Below the pieces are notes generated by a model that was not told where the DNA came from, did no database searches, and worked only from the letters and a program-made list of their open reading frames with translations. A stretch of DNA of 64,000 nt from Crocinitomicaceae bacterium (GTDB taxonomy: Bacteria > Bacteroidota > Bacteroidia > Flavobacteriales_D > Crocinitomicaceae). The stretch is taken from NCBI GenBank assembly GCA_021325675.1, contig JAJTCM010000003.1, positions 550,794 through 614,793 on the forward strand, given 5' to 3'. Positions 42,043-51,700 of this stretch are shown one piece after another. Each line of letters starts with the position of its first letter. The stretch's first letter is position 1. The translations under genes and the position numbers were made by a program.

Positions 42043-45039
42043 TTACGCCTTTAATTTTTTGCTCAGGTCAATCAGCAACGGGGTTGACACGCAAAGGGAA
42101 GAGTAAGTTCCGATTACAACACCAACTAACATCGCAAAACCGAAGCTCTTGATCGCCGGACCACCGAAGATGAACATCACGAGCAACACCACAAACAAGA
42201 TCATGGATGTGTTGAACGTACGGCTCAGGGTCGTATTCAGCGATTTGTTGATGATCGCATAATGATGATCGTCTTCCTTATTGTTGCGGAGGTTCTCACG
42301 GATCCGGTCAAATACAATCACCGTATCGTTCATCGAGTAACCGATAACCGTCAGGATCGCTGCAATAAACGCCTGGTTAACATCTAAGCTGAATGGCAGG
42401 AAACCGTGCAGCAAGGCAAACAGGGAAATTACGAAGAAAGCATCGTGCGCTAAACCGACGATCGCACCTAAAGAGTACTGCCAGCTTCCGAAACGGATGA
42501 GGATGTACGCAAAGATCGCAATCAGGGAAAGCGTAATGGCAATTGCCGAGGATTTCCACAATTCGCTGGAAACAGAAGCAGAGATACTGCGGGATTCCAG
42601 GATTTTGTGCCCTCCTACTTTGTCTTTTGCATTGTCAAGGCCTTCTTTGAGCTTATCAGTTACTTCCTGCGTAGCGCCATCGTTTTTCAATTTGTAGTTC
42701 GTTACGATCTCTACATTGAAATCGTTGGATTTCGTTTTCAGGTCGATGGAAGCGATTTCGCCGTTTTCTACGAACACTTTAGATAATTCGGCGCGAATAG
42801 CTTCGATGTCTGCTTTTTTCTCAAATTTCACAGCGAAAGTACGTCCCCCGGTAAATTCAACGCTTTGTTTCAAACCGCGTGTAGCCAATGCCACAATACC
42901 CAAAATAGTTACCGTAATAGAGAAAATGTAGAAATACTTACGTTTTCCAACCCAGTCAAAGTGGAAATTCTGGAACCAGTTTTTAGACACTGATGAATGG
43001 AAGCTGATTGCTTTTCCTTTTTCCAGCCAGGAAGTAATCACTAACCTGGAAATAATAATTGCAGTAAACAGGGAAGTAAAGATACCGATGATCAGGGTAG
43101 TCGCGAAGGACTCAATCTCACCTGTTCCGAAAACTTTCAGGATGATCGCAATCAATAAGTGGGCAACGTTCGCATCGATGATTGAAGGAAGCGCTTTTTT
43201 GAACCCGGTCTCAATTGAGCCTTTGAGGTCCATGCCGCGTTTTTCTTCTTCCCTGACCCTTTCAAAGATGAGGATGTTGGCATCCACCGCCGTACCGATC
43301 GTTAATACGATACCTGCGATACCGGCCAAAGTCAGTACAGCTCCGAATGAAGCGAGGCAACCGAAGATCAGGACTACGTTGATCGCCAAAGCGATGTTCG
43401 CAGCCAAACCAGCTTTTCCATAGTAGAAATACATGTAGATCAATACCATGAAGAAGGCAATTCCGAAGGAGATCAAACCGGCGCGGGAGTTCTCAGCACC
43501 GATCGTCGGACCAACTTTAGACTGGTCTTTGATCACACATGGGGCAGGAAGCGCACCACCGTTCAGCAAGCCTGCAAGGTCTTTCGCAGATTGTACGGTA
43601 AAGTTTCCTGTGATTTCAGTTCTACCGTCGCGGATCGCAGAAATTACGTTCGGAGCGGAGTAGATCAGGTCATCCATGGAGATAGCGATCTGCTTGTTGA
43701 TGTTTTTAGAAGTCATTTCGGCCCATTTCTCAGAACCTTCAACTGTCATTTCAACGTTTACAACTGTTTGTGTACCTTCCTGGTTACGGCCGGTTGTTGC
43801 GTTGCGGATATCTTTTCCACCTACGTCAGCTTTTCCTGACGGCGGGATAACCACTGCGTATAATACGTATGCTTTTCCTTTTTTACCTGCGTTGTCTTCC
43901 ACATCTGCAGACCACATGAATTTGAGGTCTTCCGGGAATACGCGCTGTATATCATTTCTTTTCAGCATCTGGTCAACCTTCAGCTTGTCTTTTACGTCAA
44001 CATAACCGATACGGGAGTAAGCTCCGCGCTCCAGGTAGTCAAGCAATCCTTTCTGGTTCGGGTTGAATGTTGTTGCCGGTTTTGTATCAGCGGGCTTTAC
44101 GTTTGAATCAGCTACTGCCGTAGAATCAGACATCACAGTGGTATCTTCCTCCACGATCTCTTCCACCACTTCAGCCTGGCGGGAAAGCAGGTTGGCTTCG
44201 TTCAGCTGGTTGGCAATCTGGTCGATCGTGTATGTTTCAAAAAACTGGAGGTTCGCCGTTGACTGTAATTTTTCAGCTACGGTCGCTTCATCCTGCACAC
44301 CTGGTAATTCAATATACAAACGGTTGCTGTTGGCATCTTTCTGGATGTTCGGCTGAGCAACACCAAACTGGTTGATACGCTTGCTCATGATCTGCTCCAC
44401 ACCGTCCATGGAAGAAGCTACCTTGTTTTTAAGGAAGCTAACCACTTCAGCATTGGAAGAGCTTTTGCTGAGCTCATCTACTTCGCCGATTGACATTTCG
44501 CGTACCATCAGGGAATTTCCATTCATTTTCTCAAATTCCTTACGGAAAAGATCGATGAAGTCGCCGCCCTGGGTCAGGTGCGTGTTCAATGCTTTGTCGA
44601 AAGGCTTTTTGAAACGCAGGTCTTTCGGGTTACGGGCAAAGCTTTTCACGAGGTCCGGAACAGAAATTTCAAGCGTAACGCTCATCCCTCCAACGAGGTC
44701 GAGACCGAAAGCAAGTGATTTCGCTTTAACATCCTGGAAAGTAGAACCGATGATCGGGTAAACCGGCTTATCAGCTTTGGATTTTAAAAGATCGTTAATG
44801 AAAGCAGCTTTTGCAAATTCTTCTGCTTCGGGATCATTGAAGTTAACGGTTGTCCCGTTTGGCAGGGTTCCCATCCCACCGTTCTTTTTAGCTTCTTCAC
44901 GGAGCTCGTCTACGAGGATCCGCGCTTCTTTTTCAGCTTTTTTCTCCTCGGAGTTGGACACCCAGGTAAATGATAATTGGTATATACAAACAACTGTCAG
45001 TGTAATTGTCAATATCCAAAAAAATCCTTTATTACGCAT
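42043..45039 (-). CDS. secDF: Protein translocase subunit SecDF (fused)
   Basis: 998 residues joining SecD and SecF, the proton-driven RND-type subunits that pull proteins across SecYEG. The SecD part has an N-terminal membrane helix, a large periplasmic P1 domain (~100-510) and six-helix core with GTAVDANILIFERVREE; the SecF part (from ~690) carries VIGYSMNDTVIVFDRIRE. An inserted low-complexity Thr/Glu/Ala stretch (~290-330, DTTVMSDSTAVADSNVKPADTKPATT) is typical of Bacteroidota SecD. It has its own promoter; the fused form is normal in this phylum. Confidence 0.97.
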   Translation of the reverse strand: MRNKGFFWILTITLTVVCIYQLSFTWVSNSEEKKAEKEARILVDELREEAKKNGGMGTLPNGTTVNFNDPEAEEFAKAAFINDLLKSKADKPVYPIIGSTFQDVKAKSLAFGLDLVGGMSVTLEISVPDLVKSFARNPKDLRFKKPFDKALNTHLTQGGDFIDLFRKEFEKMNGNSLMVREMSIGEVDELSKSSSNAEVVSFLKNKVASSMDGVEQIMSKRINQFGVAQPNIQKDANSNRLYIELPGVQDEATVAEKLQSTANLQFFETYTIDQIANQLNEANLLSRQAEVVEEIVEEDTTVMSDSTAVADSNVKPADTKPATTFNPNQKGLLDYLERGAYSRIGYVDVKDKLKVDQMLKRNDIQRVFPEDLKFMWSADVEDNAGKKGKAYVLYAVVIPPSGKADVGGKDIRNATTGRNQEGTQTVVNVEMTVEGSEKWAEMTSKNINKQIAISMDDLIYSAPNVISAIRDGRTEITGNFTVQSAKDLAGLLNGGALPAPCVIKDQSKVGPTIGAENSRAGLISFGIAFFMVLIYMYFYYGKAGLAANIALAINVVLIFGCLASFGAVLTLAGIAGIVLTIGTAVDANILIFERVREEEKRGMDLKGSIETGFKKALPSIIDANVAHLLIAIILKVFGTGEIESFATTLIIGIFTSLFTAIIISRLVITSWLEKGKAISFHSSVSKNWFQNFHFDWVGKRKYFYIFSITVTILGIVALATRGLKQSVEFTGGRTFAVKFEKKADIEAIRAELSKVFVENGEIASIDLKTKSNDFNVEIVTNYKLKNDGATQEVTDKLKEGLDNAKDKVGGHKILESRSISASVSSELWKSSAIAITLSLIAIFAYILIRFGSWQYSLGAIVGLAHDAFFVISLFALLHGFLPFSLDVNQAFIAAILTVIGYSMNDTVIVFDRIRENLRNNKEDDHHYAIINKSLNTTLSRTFNTSMILFVVLLVMFIFGGPAIKSFGFAMLVGVVIGTYSSLCVSTPLLIDLSKKLKA

Positions 45040-45074
45040 AATCGCTATGTTGGTTATTTAATTTTTTAAGCCCG

Positions 45075-45105
45075 CAAATATAGAACTTTTAGTTTTTATA
45101 GTCAA
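45075..45105 (-). promoter_or_regulatory. Predicted promoter of secDF
   Basis: On the - strand: TTG (45105-45103), a 20-bp spacer, TATATTTG (45082-45075). A full consensus match; leader ~30 bases to ATG 45039. Confidence 0.6.
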
Positions 45106-45160
45106 GGAAAAAAAAATTATTTGCTTTTTATTTGAAACAGCAGCAAAACGGGAGGGCTTT

Positions 45161-46291
45161 TTATGAGCGCGCCTTTTTCAATTCTTCGTAAAAACCAAGC
45201 AGCCTGGAACAGAAATTTTCCCATGAGTTTGCTGCGTTCTGGGCTTGAATGGCTTCTAAAAAATTATTTCTCAAAGAGTTATCAAAATAGTGCTTTATTT
45301 TTTCTGTCAGCTCACCGGCATCGGGGTTAGCAGTGATCAAGCCTGTTTTTCCGTCTTCAATGGTCTCTTTCAAGCCGCCTACATCGGTTGCTATCAGCGG
45401 AACGAGGAAGTGATTGGCGATGCTCGTAATACCACTTTGGGTAGCCGATTTGTAAGGCAGGATGCATACGTCTGCCGCCGAAAAGAAAAGCGTCACCTCA
45501 TCGTCGCTGATATAGCGGTTGAACAAATGAATGTGCTGCTTCAGCGGATTGGCGGCGATCAGTTTTTCATATTTTTCAAAGGAACCGTACACTTCACCGG
45601 CGATCACGAGCTGGTAGCTTTCATCAAGCCCGGCAAACGCTTCGATCAGCAGGTCAAGGCCTTTGTAATCGCGGATGATGCCGAAAAACAAAAGCGTCTT
45701 TTTTCCCCGGTCAAGCCTCAGTTGCCGCTGCGCTTCTTCCCGTTCCATTTTTATTCCGAAATGATTGTAAACCGGGTGGTTGACACGCAGGTATTTCGCA
45801 TCGGGGCGGATGGAAAGCAAATCTTTGAGCACTTTATCGGACATGACGATAAAACCGTCGCTTCGTTTGAGAAAGTAGCGGTTGAAAACAGCATCAAAAA
45901 AACGCTTTTCATGGGGGATTACATTATCCAGGATACTGATCCGCACCGGTTTTCTGAGCCTTCCGAGGATAAAGCCGAGACTGGGGCCAAAAAAGCTCAT
46001 CCAGTAGCGCGAAATCACTAAATCCGGGTCAAAAGCCCTGATCCTGGAAGCCGTTTTGATATAAGAAAGGGGATTGACACTGTCGAGGACACGTTCCGTC
46101 TGAATGGGATCAGCCTGGTCATCGGGTGAAACGAACTGCGTTTTACCGGGAAAGAGGAAATCCGGGTACTGCCGCTTGAAATTAAAGGCTTTTACTTCGT
46201 GTGTCTTTTCCAGCTCACGGTAAATCAAGGCATTGAACTGGGCAATACCTCCGCGGAAAGGATAAAATACAGATAAAAAAGCTATTTTCAC
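45161..46291 (-). CDS. Glycosyltransferase family 4 protein
   Basis: 376 residues with the GT-B fold of family 4. N-terminal acceptor domain begins FLSVFYPFRGGIAQFNALIYREL (glycine-rich loop); C-terminal donor domain with KTLLFFGIIRDYKGLDLLIEAF, VTLFFSAADVCILPYKSATQSGI and VGGLKETIEDGKTGLI (the E-x7-E-like sugar-nucleotide site). Likely adds a sugar to an extracellular polysaccharide or lipid-linked glycan; substrate unknown. No other glycan genes adjacent. Its ATG is 28 bp from the lipoprotein gene, same strand. Confidence 0.88.
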   Translation of the reverse strand: MKIAFLSVFYPFRGGIAQFNALIYRELEKTHEVKAFNFKRQYPDFLFPGKTQFVSPDDQADPIQTERVLDSVNPLSYIKTASRIRAFDPDLVISRYWMSFFGPSLGFILGRLRKPVRISILDNVIPHEKRFFDAVFNRYFLKRSDGFIVMSDKVLKDLLSIRPDAKYLRVNHPVYNHFGIKMEREEAQRQLRLDRGKKTLLFFGIIRDYKGLDLLIEAFAGLDESYQLVIAGEVYGSFEKYEKLIAANPLKQHIHLFNRYISDDEVTLFFSAADVCILPYKSATQSGITSIANHFLVPLIATDVGGLKETIEDGKTGLITANPDAGELTEKIKHYFDNSLRNNFLEAIQAQNAANSWENFCSRLLGFYEELKKARS

Positions 46292-46319
46292 GTAAGCAGA
46301 TCTTTTACAGGCAAAAATA

Positions 46320-46997
46320 CTACTCTTTTCCGTAATTGATGATCGTGTAAAAAATCTCTTCGCCTTTCACGGGCAAAGTCTCATTAAAATTATTGATGCT
46401 GAAATCCTGGTAATGCTTGCGCACCAGTCCAACCCCTTCTGCGTAAACCTCAAATTTACGCTTGTACTGGATCAGGTTCTTGGTTGAATCTTCTTCAACA
46501 GTAACTGTTTTTTCAAAATCCAGGGAACCGGCAGTAAATGGCTTGTGAATATTTTTATAATAAAGAATTACGGGATCGTAAGAATTGAAGGCGTTCATAT
46601 CCCACTCTTTTGTCAGGGACGGGGCAAAAACCAATTTGATCTTGCGCTGGTTCTCTTCCACCAGCTCGGCGCGCTCCTGGTCGATAATTGCCATCCACAC
46701 ATCCTGGATCTTGTATTCCTGCAGCAAGGTGTTGAACACATAACGCTCCATTTTGCGGGCAACGCGGCCTTCGTTATCAATCACTGTATCGCCGATCACC
46801 GTTTTGAGGGTGTAGACCGTTGTATCGTGGATATCAGAAGCATCATCGTGGTAAATCCGCGTAACGGTGTACTCGGCAAAAGTACCTTCATCCAGCGGAA
46901 AATATTCGTGGTGGAAGTCAACTTCGTTATCCTCTTTTTTACAGGAAAGGAGAGCAGTAAACAGTACTAAAGCAAAAATCAGGTGGTTTTTATGCAT
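46320..46997 (-). CDS. Lipoprotein of unknown function
   Basis: 225 residues. Signal peptide with lipobox LLSC (C19) followed by KKEDNEV, typical of Bacteroidota surface/periplasmic lipoproteins. The mature part is beta-rich (FPLDEGTFAEYTVTRIYHDD, YTLKTVIGDTVIDNEGR, VYAEGVGLVRKHY) and matches the pattern 'yyPl..G..w.Y.v' of small calycin-like lipoproteins. No catalytic motif. Lies 28 bp upstream of the glycosyltransferase gene on the same strand and may be cotranscribed. Confidence 0.75.
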   Translation of the reverse strand: MHKNHLIFALVLFTALLSCKKEDNEVDFHHEYFPLDEGTFAEYTVTRIYHDDASDIHDTTVYTLKTVIGDTVIDNEGRVARKMERYVFNTLLQEYKIQDVWMAIIDQERAELVEENQRKIKLVFAPSLTKEWDMNAFNSYDPVILYYKNIHKPFTAGSLDFEKTVTVEEDSTKNLIQYKRKFEVYAEGVGLVRKHYQDFSINNFNETLPVKGEEIFYTIINYGKE

Positions 46998-47034
46998 ATA
47001 ATGGTCATATAAAGAGTAAAATTACGAAATGCGA

Positions 47035-47065
47035 TTGAATTTACAAAGAAAATAGCTTACTTTTG
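47035..47065 (+). promoter_or_regulatory. Predicted promoter of the patatin-like gene
   Basis: TTG (47035-47037), a 20-bp spacer, TACTTTTG (47058-47065). A full consensus match; the ATG is at 47076, so the leader is very short. Confidence 0.55.
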
Positions 47066-47075
47066 CGTAAGAATA

Positions 47076-49367
47076 ATGAGAGCTATTCACCTCAAATATA
47101 TCCTTTTCGCTCTATTACTGGCAGCCAGCGCACTGGCGCATGCACAGAAAGTGGGTTTGGTGCTTAGCGGCGGCGGGGCATCAGGCTTTGCGCATATTGG
47201 TGTTTTGAAAGCCCTCGAAGAAAACGAGATCCCCGTGGATTTTATTGCCGGGACTTCAGCCGGCGCTTTGATCGGATCCATGTATGCCAGCGGTTTTTCT
47301 CCCTGGGAAATTGAGCAGTTTGTACTCAGCGAGCGCTTCCAGCACATGACGCAGGGAACACTGGAAAAAAACCAGGAATTTTTCTTTTTCGAAAATGATA
47401 CAGATGCCAGTGTAGTCGAAATTCCCTTTGCGAAAGACAGCATCCTGAAAAAATCTTTGCCCACGAATTTCATTTCTTCCGTTTTGCTGGATTATGAAAT
47501 GATGCGCCTTTTGGGAACAACGAGCGCCACCTACAGGGATAATTTCGACAGCCTGTTTGTGCCGTTCCGATGCGTAGCTTCAGATATTGTCAACAAGGAA
47601 TCCGTTGTTTTCTCCAATGGAAAGCTCAATCTCGCTGTTCGGGCCAGTATGACCTATCCTTTTTTCATCAGCCCGATAGAAATTGACGGCAAGCTCCTCT
47701 TCGACGGCGGTTTATACAACAACTTTCCGCTGGACGTGATGTACAACAGTTTTGATACGGATTTCATCATCGGGAGCAATGTAACATCGAATGCTTCGCG
47801 CCCTAGTGAAGATGACCTGATGAGCCAGATCATCAACATGCTTGTTTCACACAGCAATTTTGATTTGCCCTGCGAAAACGGGATTATCGTCCGCCCGCAA
47901 GTTGATTTAAACACTTTCCAGTTCAGCGATGTGCAGCTCGCCATCCAGCAGGGCTACGAATCGACGCTGAAAGTAATCGACTCCATCCGCATGACCGTCG
48001 ACCGGAAAATGACGCGTGAAGAGCTGGCGCGCAGGCGTTTTGATTTCCAGCGAAAAGTGCTTCCGCTGCGGATCAATAAAGTCAATACGTTCAGCAAAAA
48101 ACACAACGACGTAAGCTTTGTGCGGAATTCCATTTCAAAAAACTCCAAGCGCAATAAAATCATCGATGAGAAAAAGCTCAACAGGCGTTATTTCCGTACG
48201 TCAAACTTCGAGCAGGTTGACAACCTCTACCCTTCCCTGACGCGCGCCGACAGCTTGTACGATCTTGATATTTACGTCAAGGAAGCCAAAGAGTTCAAAT
48301 TCGAAGTTGGCGGACATTTCTCCTCCCGTCCGGTAAACACGGGCTACATCGGCCTTTCTTACCTGTCCGTGAAAAAACATGCTTTCAAGCTTAAGGCGGA
48401 ATCCTATTTCGGGCGTTTTTACGGCTCGATCAAAACGACGCTCGATTATACGATCCCGAATTATTACCCCATTTCCGCCCAGCCTTATTTCGTAATGAAC
48501 CGCTGGGATTATTTCCGGAGCTCGGCCACCTTTTTCGAAGACGTTAAGCCTTCCTTCCTGGTGCAGAACGAGATCTATTACGGGCTCAACTTCAAAATCC
48601 CGGTTGGGAACAAAGGGAAAAGTGTATTCGATGCCCGGATCTTCGAGCTGGACGATTCCTATTACCAAACCTCTAATTTTACCAGCAAGGATACGGCCGA
48701 CCTGACTATTTTCAAGGGAAACCAACTGAGCTGGAGCCTGGAGTTCAATACGCTGAACCGCAAACAATTTGCCAACCAGGGAAATCTCATCCAGTTTAAG
48801 CTCCGCTACGTAAACGGGAAGGAACGCAGTATTTCGGGCTCTACTTCCGAAACTAAATACGACCTGACGAAGGCTCATAAATGGATCCAGGCGAACCTCG
48901 AAATTCAGAATTATATTTTCAGGAGAAGCTTCTTCCACCTGGGTTTCCATGGGAAAATGACGATGAACAGCCAGTCCCTGTTTAAGAATTATACAGCGAC
49001 TTTGCTCAACACAACCGAATTTGCCCCGCTGCCGGACCTCTACACTTTTTTCCTGGCGGAATACCGTGCCCCACAACATGTTGGCGTTGGGGCGAACCTC
49101 ATTTTTACTTTTTTCAAAAATTTCGACCTGCGTTTCGATTCCTACTATTTCCAGCCCTTCAAAACCCTCGTGAATTATGACAACGGGCAGTTCGGCTATT
49201 CCAGTATTTTCAAAGGAGAAGTGTTTTTACACTCGCTGTCAGGGATTTACCACAGTCCGCTGGGACCGCTGCGCGCTACATTCAACTATTTCCCGAAACA
49301 GGAGCAAAAGCTTTGGTTCCAGCTGAGCTACGGCTACATTTTATTCAACGAACGGGCAATCCGTTGA
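47076..49367 (+). CDS. Patatin-like phospholipase with outer-membrane barrel
   Basis: 763 residues: signal peptide (1-24); patatin domain (25-~320) with oxyanion loop GGGASG (32-37), nucleophile S61 in GTSAG (59-63) and catalytic D210 in DGG; then a POTRA-like/linker region and a C-terminal beta-barrel of the Omp85/BamA surface-antigen type ending in SYGYILFNERAIR. This is the RssA/PlpD (type Vd) layout, but with full barrel, typical of Bacteroidota. Expected to hydrolyse phospholipids at the outer membrane or outside. Followed 64 bp later by the small gene 49432. Confidence 0.92.
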   Translation: MRAIHLKYILFALLLAASALAHAQKVGLVLSGGGASGFAHIGVLKALEENEIPVDFIAGTSAGALIGSMYASGFSPWEIEQFVLSERFQHMTQGTLEKNQEFFFFENDTDASVVEIPFAKDSILKKSLPTNFISSVLLDYEMMRLLGTTSATYRDNFDSLFVPFRCVASDIVNKESVVFSNGKLNLAVRASMTYPFFISPIEIDGKLLFDGGLYNNFPLDVMYNSFDTDFIIGSNVTSNASRPSEDDLMSQIINMLVSHSNFDLPCENGIIVRPQVDLNTFQFSDVQLAIQQGYESTLKVIDSIRMTVDRKMTREELARRRFDFQRKVLPLRINKVNTFSKKHNDVSFVRNSISKNSKRNKIIDEKKLNRRYFRTSNFEQVDNLYPSLTRADSLYDLDIYVKEAKEFKFEVGGHFSSRPVNTGYIGLSYLSVKKHAFKLKAESYFGRFYGSIKTTLDYTIPNYYPISAQPYFVMNRWDYFRSSATFFEDVKPSFLVQNEIYYGLNFKIPVGNKGKSVFDARIFELDDSYYQTSNFTSKDTADLTIFKGNQLSWSLEFNTLNRKQFANQGNLIQFKLRYVNGKERSISGSTSETKYDLTKAHKWIQANLEIQNYIFRRSFFHLGFHGKMTMNSQSLFKNYTATLLNTTEFAPLPDLYTFFLAEYRAPQHVGVGANLIFTFFKNFDLRFDSYYFQPFKTLVNYDNGQFGYSSIFKGEVFLHSLSGIYHSPLGPLRATFNYFPKQEQKLWFQLSYGYILFNERAIR

Positions 49368-49409
49368 TAACTCGCCTGTAAACGCGTCGGAAGAGAACGC
49401 TTTTTTCAC

Positions 49410-49417
49410 TAACTTTG
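49410..49417 (+). promoter_or_regulatory. Predicted -7 box (TAACTTTG) ahead of the recF cluster
   Basis: An exact TAnnTTTG match 14 bp upstream of ATG 49432; no TTG at the -33 distance. Partial support for a promoter of the four-gene run 49432-51589. Confidence 0.35.
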
Positions 49418-49431
49418 AGGAAATTTAAGTC

Positions 49432-49848
49432 ATGGGCTTCTTGCTTGCCGTTTTTATATCTTTTTCCCGCTTGCTGGCAGTTCCCGGCATAGAAGAAGAT
49501 TACGACAAGCTTTATGTTTTCCACTCCCCTGACCGCAGTATCGAACAAAAGCTGTATGTGCGCTTTACCGGCAGAAATGAAATCGGCTATAAGCTGCTGG
49601 TTACCCGGGAAGACTGCGAAAATGAGCTGGAAGGGATTGCAAAAAGCAGCGGCGGTGACGGTGAAATTGACGAAGATGCGGACGGCAACGCTTACATGGC
49701 AGTTGAATACCGCTTTGAAAATCCTGATTATTACCTCGGGATCCGTATTTCCGAAGACAAGAAAAAAGTAAAGCTGGCCTATGCGCCGAATATTGACGGG
49801 AAAGAACGCTGCCCCGTAGTTGCAAATGAATTGATGTATTCCGAATAA
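49432..49848 (+). CDS. Hypothetical secreted protein, 138 residues
   Basis: Short hydrophobic N-terminus (MGFLLAVFISFSRLLAVPG) that may be a signal peptide, then a small beta-rich acidic domain (KLYVRFTGRNEIGYKLLVTREDCEN ... YLGIRISEDKKKVKLAYAP) with two cysteines (C at 77 region and near the end, KERCPVV), possibly a disulfide. No family recognised. One base separates it from the next gene, so the two are coupled and lead into recF. Confidence 0.7.
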   Translation: MGFLLAVFISFSRLLAVPGIEEDYDKLYVFHSPDRSIEQKLYVRFTGRNEIGYKLLVTREDCENELEGIAKSSGGDGEIDEDADGNAYMAVEYRFENPDYYLGIRISEDKKKVKLAYAPNIDGKERCPVVANELMYSE

Positions 49849-49849
49849 G

Positions 49850-50182
49850 ATGAAAATAATTAACCGCGGTTTTATTATCGTAAAGCCTAAACAAGCATTC
49901 TGGGACTGGGCCAACCAATTCGACCAGGAGTTTACTTTCTCGGAAGATGATGACTGTGAAGGCTCCGTTTACCTCATTGAAGAAGATTTCATGGAATTTG
50001 AGCCTGTGCTCGAGAAGAATTTCAAAAAAATCATGAAAAACGAGCTGGCTGCTGTTGCTGACGAAGAAGATTTCCCGGAGAAAATAACCTTTGAGCTGTT
50101 TTCCGAATGGTTCCACGTCGATTTTGGCTCCAGCGTATTTGACCTCGAAAAATCCGATCTGAAAAGCGAAAAAACAGACTGA
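49850..50182 (+). CDS. Conserved hypothetical protein upstream of recF
   Basis: 110 residues, soluble, acidic. Starts MKIINRGFIIVKPKQAFWDWANQFDQEF and has an FPEKITFELFSEWFHVDFGSSVFDLE tail with many aromatics. I have seen similar short acidic proteins in Bacteroidota but cannot assign a function. It overlaps the recF start by 1 bp (tgATG), which indicates translational coupling. Confidence 0.72.
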   Translation: MKIINRGFIIVKPKQAFWDWANQFDQEFTFSEDDDCEGSVYLIEEDFMEFEPVLEKNFKKIMKNELAAVADEEDFPEKITFELFSEWFHVDFGSSVFDLEKSDLKSEKTD

Positions 50183-51294
50183 TGCACATCAAATCCCTTT
50201 CCCTTATCAATTTTAAGAATTACCGCCAGGCTGAGTTTCAGTTTGATGCGGGCGTGAATTGCTTTGTAGGGAAAAACGGATCTGGAAAAACCAATATCCT
50301 GGATGCGATCCATTACCTGAGCATGTGCAAATCCTACCTGAACCCCGTGGATAAACAGAATATCCGTTTCGGGGAGCACTTTTTCGTGATCCAGGGAAAC
50401 TGGGAGCTCGACGACAGCGAACAGGAAGTATACTGCGGGGTAAAGGCCGGCCACAAGAAAATTATCAAGAAAAACAAGCTCGAATACGAACGCCTGGCTG
50501 ACCACATCGGCCTGTTTCCCAGCGTAATGATCTCACCTTACGACCGCGACCTGATCGCTGAAGGAAGCGAAGTGCGCCGCAAATGGATGGACGGGATCAT
50601 TTCACAGTTTGACCGCTCCTACCTCGATTTACTGGTCCGCTACGGCAAAATCCTCGACCAGCGCAATGCCTTGCTGAAGCAATTTTACGAAAACGGCTTT
50701 TTTCAGCGCGAAAGCATGGAAATCTGGGATGAGCAGCTTGTTCCCGTTGGAGAAGAGATTTTCCGGAAACGCAAAGAATTCCTCACCGGTTTCCTGCCTG
50801 TTTTCAACGAATATTACAATTTTATCGGCGAAGCGGAAGAACAGGTGGAAATTGAATACAAATCCCAGCTGAACGATTCCCCTTTTGCCGACCTGCTGGA
50901 AATGAACCGCCGCAAAGATGCGCAAAGCCTGTACACGAACGGCGGCACGCATAAAGACGATTTGCTGTTTACCATCAAAAGCAACCCGATCAAAAAATTC
51001 GGCTCGCAAGGCCAGCAGAAATCCTTTATCATCGCCCTGCGCCTGGCACAGTTCGACTGGCTCACGAAACAGCTGAACAAAAAGCCGGTGCTGATGCTCG
51101 ACGATATTTTCGACAAGCTCGACTCCGGCCGGGTAGAAAAGCTCATTTCACTGGTTTCCCAAAATATTTTCGGCCAGGTACTTATCACCGATACCGATGT
51201 TGACCGCATCCGCCAGCTCTTCGAAGCGGTGAATGTGCAGTATAATTTATTTGAAGTTGAACAGCTTAACCCAACGGAAGAAATTTATGGATGA
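50182..51294 (+). CDS. recF: DNA replication and repair protein RecF
   Basis: 370 residues. Binds single/double-strand junctions and helps load RecA at gaps. Walker A GKNGSGKT at 30-37, the N-terminal SLINFKNYRQAEFQF typical of RecF, the signature region FGSQGQQKSFIIALRLAQ, and Walker B VLMLDDIFDKLDSGR. Normal length. Overlaps the upstream gene by 1 bp and the DUF721 gene downstream by 8 bp. Confidence 0.97.
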   Translation: MHIKSLSLINFKNYRQAEFQFDAGVNCFVGKNGSGKTNILDAIHYLSMCKSYLNPVDKQNIRFGEHFFVIQGNWELDDSEQEVYCGVKAGHKKIIKKNKLEYERLADHIGLFPSVMISPYDRDLIAEGSEVRRKWMDGIISQFDRSYLDLLVRYGKILDQRNALLKQFYENGFFQRESMEIWDEQLVPVGEEIFRKRKEFLTGFLPVFNEYYNFIGEAEEQVEIEYKSQLNDSPFADLLEMNRRKDAQSLYTNGGTHKDDLLFTIKSNPIKKFGSQGQQKSFIIALRLAQFDWLTKQLNKKPVLMLDDIFDKLDSGRVEKLISLVSQNIFGQVLITDTDVDRIRQLFEAVNVQYNLFEVEQLNPTEEIYG

Positions 51295-51589
51295 GAACAA
51301 GCGTACTTCAAACGGAACATCGCTCGGCGATGCCATCACGCAAATTATGAAAGCTTACCGCCTTGACGGAAAACTCAAGGAAATCGAGATCCTTTCCAAA
51401 TGGGATGAGCTGATGGGCCGCGCCGTTAGCCTGCGCACCAAAAACATCCGGATCCAAAACAAAATCCTTTACCTTGAGCTCGATTCTTCCGTCATGCGCG
51501 ACGAATTGCTCAACGGAAAATCCATTATCATTCAGCGGATCAACAAAGAAGCAGGCTTCGAGATGATCCGGGACGTGTGGTTCGGGTGA
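51287..51589 (+). CDS. DUF721 (DciA-like) domain protein
   Basis: 100 residues of the DUF721 family: LGDAITQIMKAYRLDGKLKEIEILSKWDELMGRAVSLRTKNIRIQNKILYLELDSSVMRDEL with the W-x2-x-vG motif in the middle. In other phyla DUF721 is part of DciA, the ancestral loader of the DnaB helicase; in Bacteroidota it is the minimal domain and commonly follows recF, as here. ATG 51287 (MDENKRTS) is chosen because the conserved part begins shortly after; the frame upstream (to 51233) lies inside recF. Confidence 0.88.
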   Translation: MDENKRTSNGTSLGDAITQIMKAYRLDGKLKEIEILSKWDELMGRAVSLRTKNIRIQNKILYLELDSSVMRDELLNGKSIIIQRINKEAGFEMIRDVWFG

Positions 51590-51700
51590 CGCTGGCGCGT
51601 ATTCGAAAATTCGTAGATTTATCCGCAAGGAATTTGAGGATTTACTTCGTTGCCACTTCACAGTCGATTCATACTTCATAGATTAACTTCCAAATATACT

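Noticed and set aside
48201..49079. 292-codon open frame on the - strand inside the patatin gene
   Set aside because: It mirrors the coding strand of a clearly recognised phospholipase/barrel gene, with no family resemblance or start signal of its own.
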